Shown: piece by piece, positions 1-9,132 of the stretch
How positions within the stretch are numbered: position 1 is the stretch's first letter
Layout of the letters: the number at the start of each line of letters is the position of its first letter
Source: Rhodopseudomonas palustris HaA2
GTDB taxonomy: Bacteria > Pseudomonadota > Alphaproteobacteria > Rhizobiales > Xanthobacteraceae
NCBI RefSeq assembly: GCF_000013365.1
Contig: NC_007778.1
Span: 5,132,501-5,196,500, forward strand
Direction: 5' to 3'
Length of the DNA stretch: 64,000 bases
Notes under the pieces: generated by a model
Seen by the model: the letters and a program-made list of their open reading frames with translations, nothing else
The model's database searches: none
What the model was told of the DNA's origin: nothing
Program-made: the position numbers and the translations under genes

Positions 1-440
1 GACGGCGGCAGCGGACGGGCCGGCGGCGGGGCGGCGATCACCGGCTTTGAGCCGGGGCCGACCGCCTTGGGCTGCGGCGCGCCGGGAAAGATCTTCGGCT
101 TCTGGCGTTTGCGGCCGAGCGCGTCATAGCCGGTGCCGGCGCTGCCCAGGCTGGGCTGCAGCCCGAAATTCGGCGATCCGAGCCGCGGCGGCGTGGTTCT
201 GTCTCTGCGCGGATCATTGTCGGTCGCATAGGGATCGGGCGCGGCGGCCAGCCGCGGCGTGCGTTGCAGCGGCAGGTCCTGCGGCGCGACGAAGGCGCCG
301 CGCTCCGGCCGGAACAGGTCGCGGGTCAGGCTCTGCGCCTCGGCGTGCCCGGCCGCGCCGGCCATCAGGCACGCCACGGCAGCCCGCAGCAAACCTGCAA
401 GGCGGAGACGGCCGGTTGCTGGCGCCGCGGTCGCGTTCAC
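1..440 (-). CDS. Outer-membrane beta-barrel protein, N-terminal part (cut by window edge)
   Basis: The frame opens at a GTG at 440, with GAGG four bases upstream and an in-frame stop nine bases upstream, so this is the only plausible start. About 146 codons are visible before the window ends. The first 35 residues form a signal peptide (basic start, hydrophobic LLRAAVACLMAGAAG, cleavage near AEAQS), followed by SLTRDLFRPERGAFVAPQDLP and a long Pro/Lys-rich linker. This layout matches my memory of the large outer-membrane beta-barrel proteins of Bradyrhizobium, in which the barrel follows the linker. The barrel itself lies outside the window, so the function is inferred from the N-terminus only. 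It is divergent from kdsD. Confidence 0.6.
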   Translation of the reverse strand, partial: MNATAAPATGRLRLAGLLRAAVACLMAGAAGHAEAQSLTRDLFRPERGAFVAPQDLPLQRTPRLAAAPDPYATDNDPRRDRTTPPRLGSPNFGLQPSLGSAGTGYDALGRKRQKPKIFPGAPQPKAVGPGSKPVIAAPPPARPLPP

Positions 441-672
441 AAAACCTCAACAACATCAATATTTTGCGCTCAACGACCAAGCGCCGCGAGGGCGGGCGGC
501 GTTGATCATCGTTAATGGAGTAAAAACGTTTATGGTTAAGGAGGGGTTGAGACCGCGGCGAAGGATCGGTTGAGAAAGGCTCCGGACCGCGGCTCCGCGC
601 GTCGCATCCCGGGTGGCGGCATGCTAGGAAGGGCCCCCCGGCCACACCTCGGCCCACGCTTCGGGACCCTGC

Positions 673-1683
673 ATGGCGCTTTCAAAACCCCGTACGACAA
701 AACCCGCGATGACAGATTCAGCCGCCGCGATCCCCTCGGCCCTGCGCACGCTGGAGGCCGAAGCCGACGGCGTCACCGCGCTCGCCGCAGCGCTGCGATC
801 CGACCTCGGCAGCGCCTTCGCGGCGGCGATCGAGACCATCCGCAACGCCAAGGGCCGGCTGATCATCACCGGGCTCGGCAAATCCGGACATATCGGCCGC
901 AAGATCGCCGCGACCTTCGCCTCGACCGGCACGCCGGCGTTCTTCGTCCACGCCTCCGAAGCCAGCCACGGTGATCTCGGCATGATCACCGCCGACGACA
1001 TTATTCTCGCGATGTCGTGGTCCGGCGAGCAGCCGGAAATGAAGAACCTGATCTCTTACGCCAAGCGGTTCAGGATCGCGCTGATCGCGATGACCTCCGA
1101 CTCGGGCTCGACGCTGGCCAAGGCCGCGGATATCTCGCTGACGCTGCCGAAGGCGCGCGAGGCCTGCCCGCACAATCTGGCGCCGACCACCTCGTCGCTG
1201 ATGATGCTGGCGCTCGGCGACGCGATCGCGATCGCGCTGCTGGAGAGCCGCGGCTTCACCTCGACCGATTTCAGCGTGCTGCATCCCGGCGGCAAACTCG
1301 GCGCGATGCTGAAATACGCCCGCGACCTGATGCACACCGGTGACGCCGTGCCGCTGAAGCCGCTCGGCACCAAGATGTCGGATGCACTGGTCGAGATGTC
1401 GGCCAAGGGCTTCGGCTGCGTCGGCATCGTCGACGCCAGCGGCGCCGTCGCCGGCATCGTCACCGACGGCGATCTGCGCCGCCACATGCGCCCCGATCTG
1501 ATGACCGCGACCGTCGACGAGGTGATGACCAAGCGGCCGAAGACGATCAGCCCCGGCCTGCTCGCCGGCGAGACGCTGGAATTGCTGAACTCCTCGAAGA
1601 TCACCGCGCTCCTGGTGACCGAAGGCAACAAGCCGGTCGGCATCGTGCATCTGCACGACCTGCTGCGGGCGGGCGTGGCGTAG
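673..1683 (+). CDS. kdsD: Arabinose-5-phosphate isomerase, KpsF/GutQ family
   Basis: This 336-residue protein interconverts ribulose-5-phosphate and arabinose-5-phosphate, the first step towards the Kdo sugar of lipopolysaccharide. An SIS domain covers roughly residues 45-190, with the glycine-rich LIITGLGKSGHIGRK, the conserved ASEASHGDLGMI and the HNLAPTTSS segment. Two CBS repeats follow from about 215 to the end, with FGCVGIVD and VTDGDLRRHM in the first and ITALLVTEG in the second. Length and order are typical of KdsD. The start at 673 is favoured by family N-termini; an ATG at 709 would remove 12 residues. It stands alone, downstream of a 230-base gap and upstream of repeats. Confidence 0.92.
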   Translation: MALSKPRTTKPAMTDSAAAIPSALRTLEAEADGVTALAAALRSDLGSAFAAAIETIRNAKGRLIITGLGKSGHIGRKIAATFASTGTPAFFVHASEASHGDLGMITADDIILAMSWSGEQPEMKNLISYAKRFRIALIAMTSDSGSTLAKAADISLTLPKAREACPHNLAPTTSSLMMLALGDAIAIALLESRGFTSTDFSVLHPGGKLGAMLKYARDLMHTGDAVPLKPLGTKMSDALVEMSAKGFGCVGIVDASGAVAGIVTDGDLRRHMRPDLMTATVDEVMTKRPKTISPGLLAGETLELLNSSKITALLVTEGNKPVGIVHLHDLLRAGVA

Positions 1684-1698
1684 GCAAGACCCCGAACC

Positions 1699-1937
1699 CA
1701 TCCTTCGAGGCCGCCGCGACGCGGCGGCGCCTCAGGATGACGGCGTGCGCGTTGCAGCGCCCGAGGTCGCCACCCCGTCCTTTCTTGAATCGCTAATTGC
1801 TCCGAATCGTCATCCTGAGGTGCTCGCCGTCTTCGGCGAGCCTCGAAGGATGCGGCGACACGCGCTTGCGGCTCATCCTTCGAGGCTTGATCCGTCACGC
1901 TCACGCGCGCCGGATCGCGCGCCTCAGGATGACGGGG
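1699..1937. repeat. Three dispersed palindromes, CATCCTTCGAGGC/GCCTCAGGATG family
   Basis: Three inverted-repeat elements lie at about 1699-1742, 1809-1853 and 1873-1934. Each has one arm close to CATCCTTCGAGGC and the other close to GCCTCAGGATG, around a variable GC-rich centre. The same family recurs near 18.65, 34.4 and 56.5 kb. They fill the gap between kdsD and the nfeD-type gene, contain no gene and could fold in RNA. Confidence 0.85.
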
Positions 1938-1961
1938 CGGGTGTGGCAGCGCTAAGGGCGC

Positions 1962-2423
1962 TCACACCCCCGCCACCGTCAGATTCACCCCGTCGGCGTG
2001 GACGATTTTGACCCTGCTGCCGGCCGGCGCGTCGGGGCCGGTGACGCGCCAGAAGGTGTCGTCGATCCGCACCGTGCCGACGCCGCCCTCGATCGGTTTT
2101 TCCAGGGTGAAGACGCGACCGACCAGCGCGTCGGAGCGGCGGTTGAGAAACGGATTGGTCGTGCTGGACTCGGCGGCGCCGCCGCGCGCCATCCGCCGCC
2201 ACAGCGGCACCGCGGCGACCGCCAGCGCGGCGAACAGCAGCGCCTGCGCCTGCCATGACAGCGCCAGCACCGAAGCCAGCGCGAAGGTCGCGACGCCGGT
2301 CAGGAGCGCGGCGACGCCTAGCCAGAACAGGAAGATCCCGGGCGCGAGCAGCTCCAGCGCCATCAGCACGAAGCCGACGATCAGCCAGTTCCAGGAGCCG
2401 AGCGCGACAAACAATTCAGCCAT
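1962..2423 (-). CDS. NfeD-like membrane protein
   Basis: This 153-residue protein has an N-terminal membrane block (WLIVGFVLMALELLAPGIFL, then two further segments to about residue 70). A C-terminal soluble domain of about 65 residues carries the NfeD OB-fold pattern (ALVGRVFTLEKPIEGGVGTVRIDD, TFWRV, AGSRVKIVHADGVNLTV). NfeD proteins are known partners of SPFH/stomatin proteins, and here the SPFH gene lies just upstream on the same strand. The role is probably organisation or quality control of inner-membrane microdomains. The start at 2423 has GAGG seven bases upstream. Confidence 0.88.
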   Translation of the reverse strand: MAELFVALGSWNWLIVGFVLMALELLAPGIFLFWLGVAALLTGVATFALASVLALSWQAQALLFAALAVAAVPLWRRMARGGAAESSTTNPFLNRRSDALVGRVFTLEKPIEGGVGTVRIDDTFWRVTGPDAPAGSRVKIVHADGVNLTVAGV

Positions 2424-2500
2424 GGCTGCACCTCAGAGTCTCGCCGAAAGCATCGGCCTTTCTCGCCCGTTATCGTGCCGCGTCGTTCGCCCGTCCATCC

Positions 2501-2533
2501 CCGTCATGGCCGGGCTCGTCCCGGCCATGACGG
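2501..2533. repeat. Perfect 14-bp inverted repeat between the SPFH and NfeD genes
   Basis: Arms 2501-2514 and 2520-2533 (CCGTCATGGCCGGG and its complement) flank a 5-base loop. It sits in the 151-base gap of the SPFH-NfeD pair and has no T-tract, so it is not a typical terminator. The arms match the longer repeats at 31.4 and 52.1 kb. Confidence 0.8.
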
Positions 2534-2574
2534 GTGGAGAGACCGTACTCACCTCACGGGCGTTGTTACGGGCG

Positions 2575-3564
2575 TTAGGACGACTTCGTCGGCCCGGCCG
2601 GCGGCACCGAGCCGCGGCGGGCGGCGGCCTGCGAGGTCGCGGCCTCGCCGAACGTCGCCTTGGCGATCTCGCCGATGCCGGCGAGCGAGCCGAGCATGCT
2701 CATCGCCTCGACCGGCAGCATGATCACCTTCTGGTTCGGCGATTCGGCGAGCTGGCCGAACGCCTTGATGTATTTGTCGGCGATGAAGTAGTTCAGCGCC
2801 GCGACGTCGCCCTTGGAAATCGCGTCCGAAACCATCTGGGTGGCGCGCGCTTCGGCCTCGGCGGAGCGCTCACGCGCCTCGGCGTCGCGGAACGCCGCCT
2901 CGCGGCGGCCTTCCGCCTGCAGGATCTGGCCCTGTTTTGCACCTTCTGCACGGAGAATTTCCGACTGCCGCGCGCCCTCGGCCTGCAGGATGTCGGCGCG
3001 CTTGACGCGCTCGGCCTTCATCTGGCGGCCCATCGCCTCGACCAGATCGGCCGGCGGCACGATGTCCTTGATCTCGATGCGGTTGACCTTGATGCCCCAC
3101 GGCGACACCGCGGCGTCGACCACGCGCAGCAGCCGCTCGTTGATCTCGTCGCGATGCGACAGTACCTGGTCGAGATCCATCGAGCCCATCACCGAGCGGA
3201 TGTTGGTCATGGTCAGCACGATGATCCCCTGATCGAGATTGGAGACCTCGTAGCTCGCCTTGGCGGCGTCGAACACCTGGAAGAAGGCGACGCCGTCGAC
3301 CGTGACGGTGGCGTTGTCCTTGGTGATGACTTCCTGCTGCGGGATGTCGATCACCTGCTCCATCACGTTCATCTTGCGGCCGACGCGGTCGAAATACGGG
3401 ATGATCAGATTGAGCCCCGGCGACAGCGTGCGGGTGAACTTGCCGAACCGCTCGATCGTCCAGTTGTAGCCCTGCGGCACGGTCTTGACCCCGGCGAACA
3501 GCGTCAGGATCACCAGCAGCACGAGCACGATGGAAAAGATATCGAAGCCAGACAGGTCGAACAT
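2575..3564 (-). CDS. SPFH/band 7 (stomatin/QmcA-like) membrane protein
   Basis: This 329-residue protein has one N-terminal membrane segment (residues 9-26), then a band-7/SPFH domain (about 30-210) with [28 protein letters not shown] and [19 protein letters not shown]. An Ala/Glu-rich coiled-coil region follows ([18 protein letters not shown] and repeats of the type ILxAEGxxQ). Such proteins oligomerise on the inner membrane and act with NfeD-type partners. The start at 3564 is chosen because GGAGGAGA precedes it and MFDLSGFD begins the family-like sequence; a 65-codon upstream extension looks unlike protein. It pairs with the NfeD gene downstream on the same strand. Confidence 0.9.
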   Translation of the reverse strand: MFDLSGFDIFSIVLVLLVILTLFAGVKTVPQGYNWTIERFGKFTRTLSPGLNLIIPYFDRVGRKMNVMEQVIDIPQQEVITKDNATVTVDGVAFFQVFDAAKASYEVSNLDQGIIVLTMTNIRSVMGSMDLDQVLSHRDEINERLLRVVDAAVSPWGIKVNRIEIKDIVPPADLVEAMGRQMKAERVKRADILQAEGARQSEILRAEGAKQGQILQAEGRREAAFRDAEARERSAEAEARATQMVSDAISKGDVAALNYFIADKYIKAFGQLAESPNQKVIMLPVEAMSMLGSLAGIGEIAKATFGEAATSQAAARRGSVPPAGPTKSS

Positions 3565-3769
3565 GCAATGTCTCCTCCGGCGGCTTGGGTCCGCATCGGG
3601 CCGCCCAAGCGGCCATGGCCATGCGGACGCCGGGCCGGCGCAACCGGTCATGGGTCGCTTGATTGTGATGTAAGGTTCGAGCGCGGGGAAAGCGAGCCTG
3701 ATCGCCGGGGTGTGCGGCGTTGGGATGCCGCGGATGCAACCGTCGACGGCCGGCGGCAAATCCCGCCGC

Positions 3770-4807
3770 CTACAGCCAACCTTCCAGTTCGCGCATCACC
3801 AGTTGCCGGATCACCGCGATGCCGTCGGCGCTGTCGTTGAGGCAGGGGATCGCGGAGAACTCCTCGCCGCCATTGTGCATGAAGATCTCGGCATTCTCCT
3901 GCGCGATTTCTTCCAGCGTCTCGAGGCAGTCCGCGGCGAAGCCGGGCATCACCACGGCGAGCTTGCGCACGCCGTCCTTGGCGAGCTTCTCGATGGTCTT
4001 GTCGGTGTAGGGCTGCAGCCACTGGTCGAAGCCGAACCGCGACTGGAACGTCAGCAGCAGCTTCTTGTCGTCCAGCCCCATCCGCTCGCGCAGCGCATCG
4101 ACGGTGGCGACGCATTGCGACTGATACGGATCGCCCTTCTCGATATAGGCCTGCGGCATGCCGTGAAAAGAGGCGACGATCATCTCCGGCTTGAACGGCA
4201 GCGTCGCCAGATGCGCATGGATCGAATTCGCCAGCGCGTCGATATAGGCGTCGTCGCGGTAGTAAGGCGGTGTCACCCGCAGCGTCGGCTGGGCGCGCAA
4301 TTCGCGCAGCACGCGAAACGCCTGGTCGCACACGGTGGCCGAGGTCGCCGCCGAATATTGTGGATAGAGGGGCACCACCAGCAGCCGCGAGCAGCCTTGC
4401 GCCACCAGCGCCTCGATCCGGTCGCGCATCGACGGGTTGCCGTAACGCATCGCCCAGTCCACCACCAGGTGGCTGCGATCGCTCAGCGACGCGGCGAGCT
4501 TCTCGGCCTGCGCGCGGGTGATGGTCTTCAGCGGCGACTCGTTCTTCTCCTGGTTCCAGATCTTCTGGTAGTCCTTGGCCTTGCGGGCCGGACGGGTGTT
4601 CAGGATGATGCCGTTCAGCGCCAGCTTCCAGAAGATCCCCTGATTCTCGATCACCCGCGGGTCCGACAGGAACTCGCGCAAATAGACCCGCACGCCCTTG
4701 GTGTCGCAGCTGTCGGGGGTGCCGAGATTGACCAGCAATACGCCGACGCGCTCGGGCGCAGGTGCCAGAGCGGGTGCAGGGCCGTGAATGGGGACAATCA
4801 CCGTCAT
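3770..4807 (-). CDS. hemH: Ferrochelatase
   Basis: This enzyme inserts Fe2+ into protoporphyrin IX in the last step of haem synthesis. The 345-residue protein begins its conserved part with [13 protein letters not shown] and shows [16 protein letters not shown], the catalytic-His motif SFHGMP and the C-terminal [17 protein letters not shown] and [15 protein letters not shown]. Length is normal for the family. An ATG at 4846 would add 13 residues; 4807 (MTVIVPIHG) is preferred by alignment memory, but neither has a strong ribosome site. The 190-base gap upstream carries twin palindromes that may be its operator. Confidence 0.94.
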   Translation of the reverse strand: MTVIVPIHGPAPALAPAPERVGVLLVNLGTPDSCDTKGVRVYLREFLSDPRVIENQGIFWKLALNGIILNTRPARKAKDYQKIWNQEKNESPLKTITRAQAEKLAASLSDRSHLVVDWAMRYGNPSMRDRIEALVAQGCSRLLVVPLYPQYSAATSATVCDQAFRVLRELRAQPTLRVTPPYYRDDAYIDALANSIHAHLATLPFKPEMIVASFHGMPQAYIEKGDPYQSQCVATVDALRERMGLDDKKLLLTFQSRFGFDQWLQPYTDKTIEKLAKDGVRKLAVVMPGFAADCLETLEEIAQENAEIFMHNGGEEFSAIPCLNDSADGIAVIRQLVMRELEGWL

Positions 4808-4898
4808 GATGCTGATTGGCTTCGCGCTTTGGCCTATTGTTGTCAAGACGACGCGATGACCGCGCGGCGGCCGAACGCCGCGCCGGGGCGCCTCACAC

Positions 4899-4923
4899 CA
4901 TACGTATGAAACCCATACGTATG
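4899..4923. promoter_or_regulatory. Two tandem 10-bp palindromes, possible operator upstream of hemH
   Basis: CATACGTATG occurs at 4899-4908 and again at 4914-4923, in phase 15 bp apart, each copy followed by GAA. Both are perfect palindromes. They lie about 90 bp upstream of hemH. On the minus strand a TTGTCG lies about 16 bases before TACGTA, so the pair could overlap a promoter. Repeated palindromes of this size are typical of TetR- or MarR-type operators; the regulator is unknown. Confidence 0.45.
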
Positions 4924-4994
4924 AAGCGATCTACGAACGACAACCGATCCGGTTTTGCTGCAGTCGCGCATTGCCCGAAATTGCAGCGCGCTGG

Positions 4995-6191
4995 TTAAAG
5001 ACAGGTCACGCGCTCGGCTGCAACGTAACCTAGTAGAAGCCCGATGCCGAACAGCAGCACCAGCCCGGCTGCGCCGAATTCGACGCCACGCATGACCAGC
5101 GCTCCGGCGCCGGCGTGACCCGCGGCAAGCCGCCGCGCCACGCCTTTGGCGGATACCGCGATCGTGGCGATGGTCGCCACGGTGATGGCGGTGCCGAGCC
5201 CCATCACGAAGGTCGCGGCGATCCCGGCCCAGAACATGCCCTGCGCCAGCGCGAACACCAGCACCAGGATCGCGCCCGAGCACGGCCGGATGCCGACCGT
5301 CAGCACCGCACCGAGGCCGCGCTGCCAGCCGCCCGGGCCGGCGAGTTCCGCGGGCGTCGGACCATGCGAATGGCCGCAATGGTCGCAGGATTCGTCGTGG
5401 GCATGCGCATGGTCATGGGCGTGATCATGACCATGATGATCGTGCGCGTGAGCATGATCGTGGCCATGACTATGGCCGTGATCGTGATGGTCGTGGCCGG
5501 CATGGGCCTGCAGCGGATGCGAATGGCTGTGGCCGTGCGCGTGATCGTGATCATGGGACGCCGCGCCGGCGGGGGCCATTGCCGGGACGCCGGCCAGCGC
5601 CAGGCCCGGCTTGCGCATGCTGCCCTGCAGCGCGCGAAAGAACCCGCCGCCCTTGCTCCACACCAGCCGCGCGCCGAACAGGGCGATCAGGGCGTAGCTG
5701 CCGATCTCGATCGCCCGTTCGGCGCTGCACATCGTCTTCGCCGTGGCGTTGAGCAGCCAGGCGCAGATCCCGACGATCAGCACCGCGACCAGCGCCTGCA
5801 TCAGCGCCGAGACGAACGACAGCACGATGCCGCGCCGCGCGGTCTCTTCATTGGCGATCATGTAGGACGAGATCACCGCCTTGCCGTGGCCGGGGCCGGC
5901 GGCATGGAAGATGCCGTAGGCGAACGAAATGCCGAGCAGCGTCCAGACCGCGCTGCCGTCCGCCTTGGCGGCGCGAATCGTCGCCGACATCTGCCGATAG
6001 AACGCCGATTGCTGCGCCAGCAGCCAGCCGATGATCCCGCCGGCCTGCGGCTCGGCGGCGGCCTTCGGCGCGCCGAACGGATTCTGCGCCAGCGCGCTGT
6101 GCAGCGTGGCGTCACCCAGTGTGAGCAGTGCGGCGACGGCGAGCAGGCCGAACGCCAGGCATGTGCGAGACTTCATCGCGCGCAACGGCAT
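4995..6191 (-). CDS. NicO/RcnA-type nickel-cobalt (metal) exporter
   Basis: This is a 398-residue inner-membrane protein with a signal-like N-terminus. A first membrane block contains LLGISFAYGIFHAAGPGHGKAVI, the HAxGPGHGK signature of the NicO family. A very His/Asp-rich loop follows at about residues 205-280. A second block contains LGAVLTVGIRPCSGAILVLVF. NicO proteins move Ni2+ or Co2+; the loop suggests metal binding, but the metal is not settled and zinc is possible. The ATG at 6191 overlaps the stop of the DUF1007 gene as TGATG, so translation is probably coupled. A GTG at 6200 and an ATG at 6176 are alternatives. Confidence 0.85.
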   Translation of the reverse strand: MPLRAMKSRTCLAFGLLAVAALLTLGDATLHSALAQNPFGAPKAAAEPQAGGIIGWLLAQQSAFYRQMSATIRAAKADGSAVWTLLGISFAYGIFHAAGPGHGKAVISSYMIANEETARRGIVLSFVSALMQALVAVLIVGICAWLLNATAKTMCSAERAIEIGSYALIALFGARLVWSKGGGFFRALQGSMRKPGLALAGVPAMAPAGAASHDHDHAHGHSHSHPLQAHAGHDHHDHGHSHGHDHAHAHDHHGHDHAHDHAHAHDESCDHCGHSHGPTPAELAGPGGWQRGLGAVLTVGIRPCSGAILVLVFALAQGMFWAGIAATFVMGLGTAITVATIATIAVSAKGVARRLAAGHAGAGALVMRGVEFGAAGLVLLFGIGLLLGYVAAERVTCL

Positions 6192-6844
6192 CACGGGCAC
6201 TTGACCTCGATCTTGTTGGCGAACATCGCGCCGTAGTTGGAGTTGTCGCCGCTCAGAAAATTGTCTTCCGACATCCGCTGCGCGGTCGCCGTGCCGTCAT
6301 TGGGCCGCTCGAATTTGAACGCGCAGCCGGCCGGCGCGCCGGCGAGCTTGACCGGGTCCTTGTCGGCGAAGGTGAAGTCGATGAAGTAGCTCGGATCGAA
6401 CACTTCGACCGCGAGCTCCCGGCTCTTCACCGGCGCCTTCAGCGGCAGGAAGAAGTGCAGCGTCAGCACGCCGTTGTTGTGGTCGAGATAGTAGTCGACC
6501 GGATCGTTGAACTTCTGCTTCTTGCCCTCGGCCTTGGCGAAGGTGAAGAACGCGAACTCCTTCAGCGACTCGACATTGGTCTGGGCCAGCGGCGCCAGCT
6601 CCTCGCGGGTGTAGACGCCCTTCTGCTTGGTCTCGATCCCCTGCAGCGCGTAGGTCGAGAACATGTCGTCGAACGCCCAGGAATGGCGCACGCCGGTCAG
6701 CGCGCCGTCGGGCCCGTAGACCAGCTCGCTGGTCGCGGTGATCCAGACGTGCGGATGGGCGTGGGCCGCGGCGACGCCTGCCGACAGCGTCAGCGCGGCC
6801 GCGAGCGCGGTTCGAATGACGGCTAGGCGAAGCAAGCCGAGCAT
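6191..6844 (-). CDS. DUF1007 periplasmic protein
   Basis: This 217-residue protein has an N-terminal signal peptide (residues 1-28, MLGLLRLAVIRTALAAALTL) followed directly by AHAHPHVWITATSEL, the start of the DUF1007 domain, which fills the rest. The His-rich mature N-terminus (HAHPH) could bind metal. DUF1007 genes are known to sit beside NicO-type transporters, as here, where the two genes overlap. A role as periplasmic metal-binding partner of the exporter is therefore likely but unproven. The start at 6844 is only four bases after the M3 peptidase stop, so the three genes look like one transcript. Confidence 0.85.
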   Translation of the reverse strand: MLGLLRLAVIRTALAAALTLSAGVAAAHAHPHVWITATSELVYGPDGALTGVRHSWAFDDMFSTYALQGIETKQKGVYTREELAPLAQTNVESLKEFAFFTFAKAEGKKQKFNDPVDYYLDHNNGVLTLHFFLPLKAPVKSRELAVEVFDPSYFIDFTFADKDPVKLAGAPAGCAFKFERPNDGTATAQRMSEDNFLSGDNSNYGAMFANKIEVKCP

Positions 6845-6848
6845 GGCG

Positions 6849-8933
6849 CTACGCCGCCTCCGGGGTTTCGAGCAGGCCGCGCCGGCGCAGCAGCGCGTCG
6901 GGCTCCGGCGCACGGCCGCGGAAGGCGATATAGGCCTCCTCCGGATCGCGTGAGCCGCCCGAGGCGTAGATGTCGTCGCGCAGCCGCTTCGCCACCTTGG
7001 GGTCGAAGATGTCGCCGGCCTCCTCGAAGGCGCCGAAGGCGTCGGCGTCCATCACTTCGGACCACATGTAGCTGTAATAGCCCGAGGCGTAGTGATCGCC
7101 GGAGAAGATGTGGCCGAACTGGGTCGGCCGGTGGCGCAGCGCGATCTCGTCCGGCATGCCGATCTTGTCGAGCTCGCGGCGCTCGAAATCGCGGATATCG
7201 CCGACGCTCGCGGCCGGCTGGGTGTGGAATTCGAGGTCGAGCAGCGCCGAGGACACGAATTCCACCGTGGCGAAGCCCTGGTTGAATTTGCGCGCGGCGA
7301 TGAAGCGCTGCAGCAGATCGTCGGGCAGCGGCTCGCCGGTCTGGTAGTGCCGGGCGAAACGCCGCAGCACCTCGGGCCGCTCCTGCCAGTGCTCGTAGAG
7401 CTGCGAGGGCAGTTCGACGAAATCGGTGAACACGCTGGTGCCGGACAGCGACGGATAGGTCACGTCCGACATCATGCCGTGCAGGCCGTGGCCGAATTCG
7501 TGGAACAGCGTGCGGGCGTCGTCGGGCGACAGCAGCGACGGTTCGCCGTCGGCGCCCTTCGAAAAATTGCAGACATTGATGATCAGCGGCGCCACCGCGC
7601 CGTCGAGCTTCTGCTGGTCGCGCAGCGACGTCATCCAGGCGCCGGAGCGCTTCGACGGCCGGGCATAGTAATCGCCGTAGAACAGCCCGCGATGGCTGCC
7701 GTCGGCATCCTTCACTTCCCAGACCCGGACGTCCGGGTGCCACACCGGCACGTCCTTGCGCTCGGCGAACGTGACGCCGAACAGCCGGGTCGCGGTGTCG
7801 AAGGCCGCGACGATCATGTTGTCGAGCGACAGATACGGCTTGATCGCGGCGTCGTCGAAATTGGCGCGGCGCTGGCGCAGCTTCTCGGCGTAGAAGCGCC
7901 AGTCCCACGGCGCCAGCTCGAAATTGCCGCCCTCCTCCGTGACCAGCTCCTGCAGCGCGTCGCGGTCGGCCATCGCGCGGGCGCGCGCCGGCTTCCACAC
8001 CCGCTCCAGCAGGCCGCGCACCGCTTCCGGCGTCTTGGCCATCGAATCCTCCAGCCGGTAGGCCGCGAAGGTCGGATAGCCGAGCAGCTTGGCGCTCTCC
8101 TCGCGCAGGCCGAGGATCTCGCCGATCAGCGCGTTGTTGTCGTTGGCGTTGCCGTTGTCGCCGCGGGCGATGAAGGCGCGGTAGACCTTCTCGCGCAGAT
8201 CGCGGCGGCCGGACATCTTCAGGAACGGCTCGACCGAGGAGCGCGACAGCGTCACCACCGCCTTGCCGGGCAGGCCACGCTCGTCCGCCGCAGCGCGCGC
8301 GGCGGCGACGAAGCTGTCCGGCAGCCCCTCGGTATCGCCCTCGCCGATCTCCATGAACCAGTCCTGCTCGTCGCCGAGCAGATGGTGGCTGAAGTTGGTG
8401 CCGAGCTGCGCCAGCCGCTCGTTGATCTCGGCCATCCGCGCCTTCGCGGCCTCGTCGAGGCCGGCGCCGGAGCGGTGGAAGCGGGTGTAGGTGCGCTCCA
8501 GCAGGCGACGCTCTTCCGAGGTCAGCTTCAGCTCGGCGCGCTTGTCGTGCAGCGCCGCGATGCGGCCGAACAGCACGGCGTTCATCATGATCGGATTCCA
8601 GTGTCGCGCCATCCGCAGCGACACGTCCTTGTCGATCTCCAGCAGCGCCGGATTGGAGTGCGCCGAGACCAGGTCGTAGAACACCGCGGCGACCCGGTTG
8701 AGCAGCTTGCCGGAGCGCTCCAGCGCCGTGATGGTGTTGGCGAAGTCCGGCTCGGTCGGATCGTTGGCGATCGCGGCGATCTCGGCGGCATGGTCGGTGA
8801 ACGCCCGCTCGAACGCCGGCAGGAAATGCTCGGGCACGATCTCGGTGAAGGGCGGGGTTTCGAACGGCGTGGTCCAGGCCTGCAACAGCGGATTGCCCGT
8901 GGGCGCGGCAATCGGTCCGGAGCTTTCAGACAT
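6849..8933 (-). CDS. M3 family oligopeptidase (peptidyl-dipeptidase Dcp/OpdA type)
   Basis: This 694-residue cytoplasmic zinc peptidase degrades short peptides. The zinc motif HEFGHGLH is near residue 476, followed by the third ligand region SVFTDFVELPSQLYEHW. Further family landmarks are NPLLQAW at the start, GYPTFAAYRLEDSMAKTP, and the C-terminal GDHYASGYYSYMWSEVMDAD that closes over substrate. Length matches Dcp/oligopeptidase A; the two cannot be separated by eye. The start at 8933 has AGGA seven bases upstream. It is probably the first gene of the run with DUF1007 and NicO, although the functional link is unclear. Confidence 0.92.
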   Translation of the reverse strand: MSESSGPIAAPTGNPLLQAWTTPFETPPFTEIVPEHFLPAFERAFTDHAAEIAAIANDPTEPDFANTITALERSGKLLNRVAAVFYDLVSAHSNPALLEIDKDVSLRMARHWNPIMMNAVLFGRIAALHDKRAELKLTSEERRLLERTYTRFHRSGAGLDEAAKARMAEINERLAQLGTNFSHHLLGDEQDWFMEIGEGDTEGLPDSFVAAARAAADERGLPGKAVVTLSRSSVEPFLKMSGRRDLREKVYRAFIARGDNGNANDNNALIGEILGLREESAKLLGYPTFAAYRLEDSMAKTPEAVRGLLERVWKPARARAMADRDALQELVTEEGGNFELAPWDWRFYAEKLRQRRANFDDAAIKPYLSLDNMIVAAFDTATRLFGVTFAERKDVPVWHPDVRVWEVKDADGSHRGLFYGDYYARPSKRSGAWMTSLRDQQKLDGAVAPLIINVCNFSKGADGEPSLLSPDDARTLFHEFGHGLHGMMSDVTYPSLSGTSVFTDFVELPSQLYEHWQERPEVLRRFARHYQTGEPLPDDLLQRFIAARKFNQGFATVEFVSSALLDLEFHTQPAASVGDIRDFERRELDKIGMPDEIALRHRPTQFGHIFSGDHYASGYYSYMWSEVMDADAFGAFEEAGDIFDPKVAKRLRDDIYASGGSRDPEEAYIAFRGRAPEPDALLRRRGLLETPEAA

Positions 8934-9132
8934 CTAGAATTCCTGCGTTGGGCGTCGCGAATTGCGAACATATAGCACCGGGTGGGGCTTTTTTGCGCCC
9001 CGACCGCCGCCCGGTCACGGATTATTCACCCCGCGCAGCGCCGCAGTGCTGACACTTTGAAGGATCATCGGCTTTAGCTTGCCGCGGCTGGCTTTTTCAG
9101 AGAGATTGCGCCGCCCAACAGGACCCCGAACG

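Noticed and set aside
485-545. Possible CtrA site between the beta-barrel gene and kdsD (GTTAATGG...GGTTAAGG)
   Set aside because: The two TTAA blocks are 20 bases apart instead of seven.
2008-3840. 610-residue plus-strand frame opposite the NfeD and SPFH genes
   Set aside because: It lies antisense to two recognisable genes, has an Arg/His-rich composition typical of GC-rich shadow frames and shows no motif.
5380-5550. Short repeated ATGGTCATG-like units as a possible CRISPR or iteron array
   Set aside because: They are His/Asp codon repeats of the NicO loop, with no constant repeat and spacer lengths.
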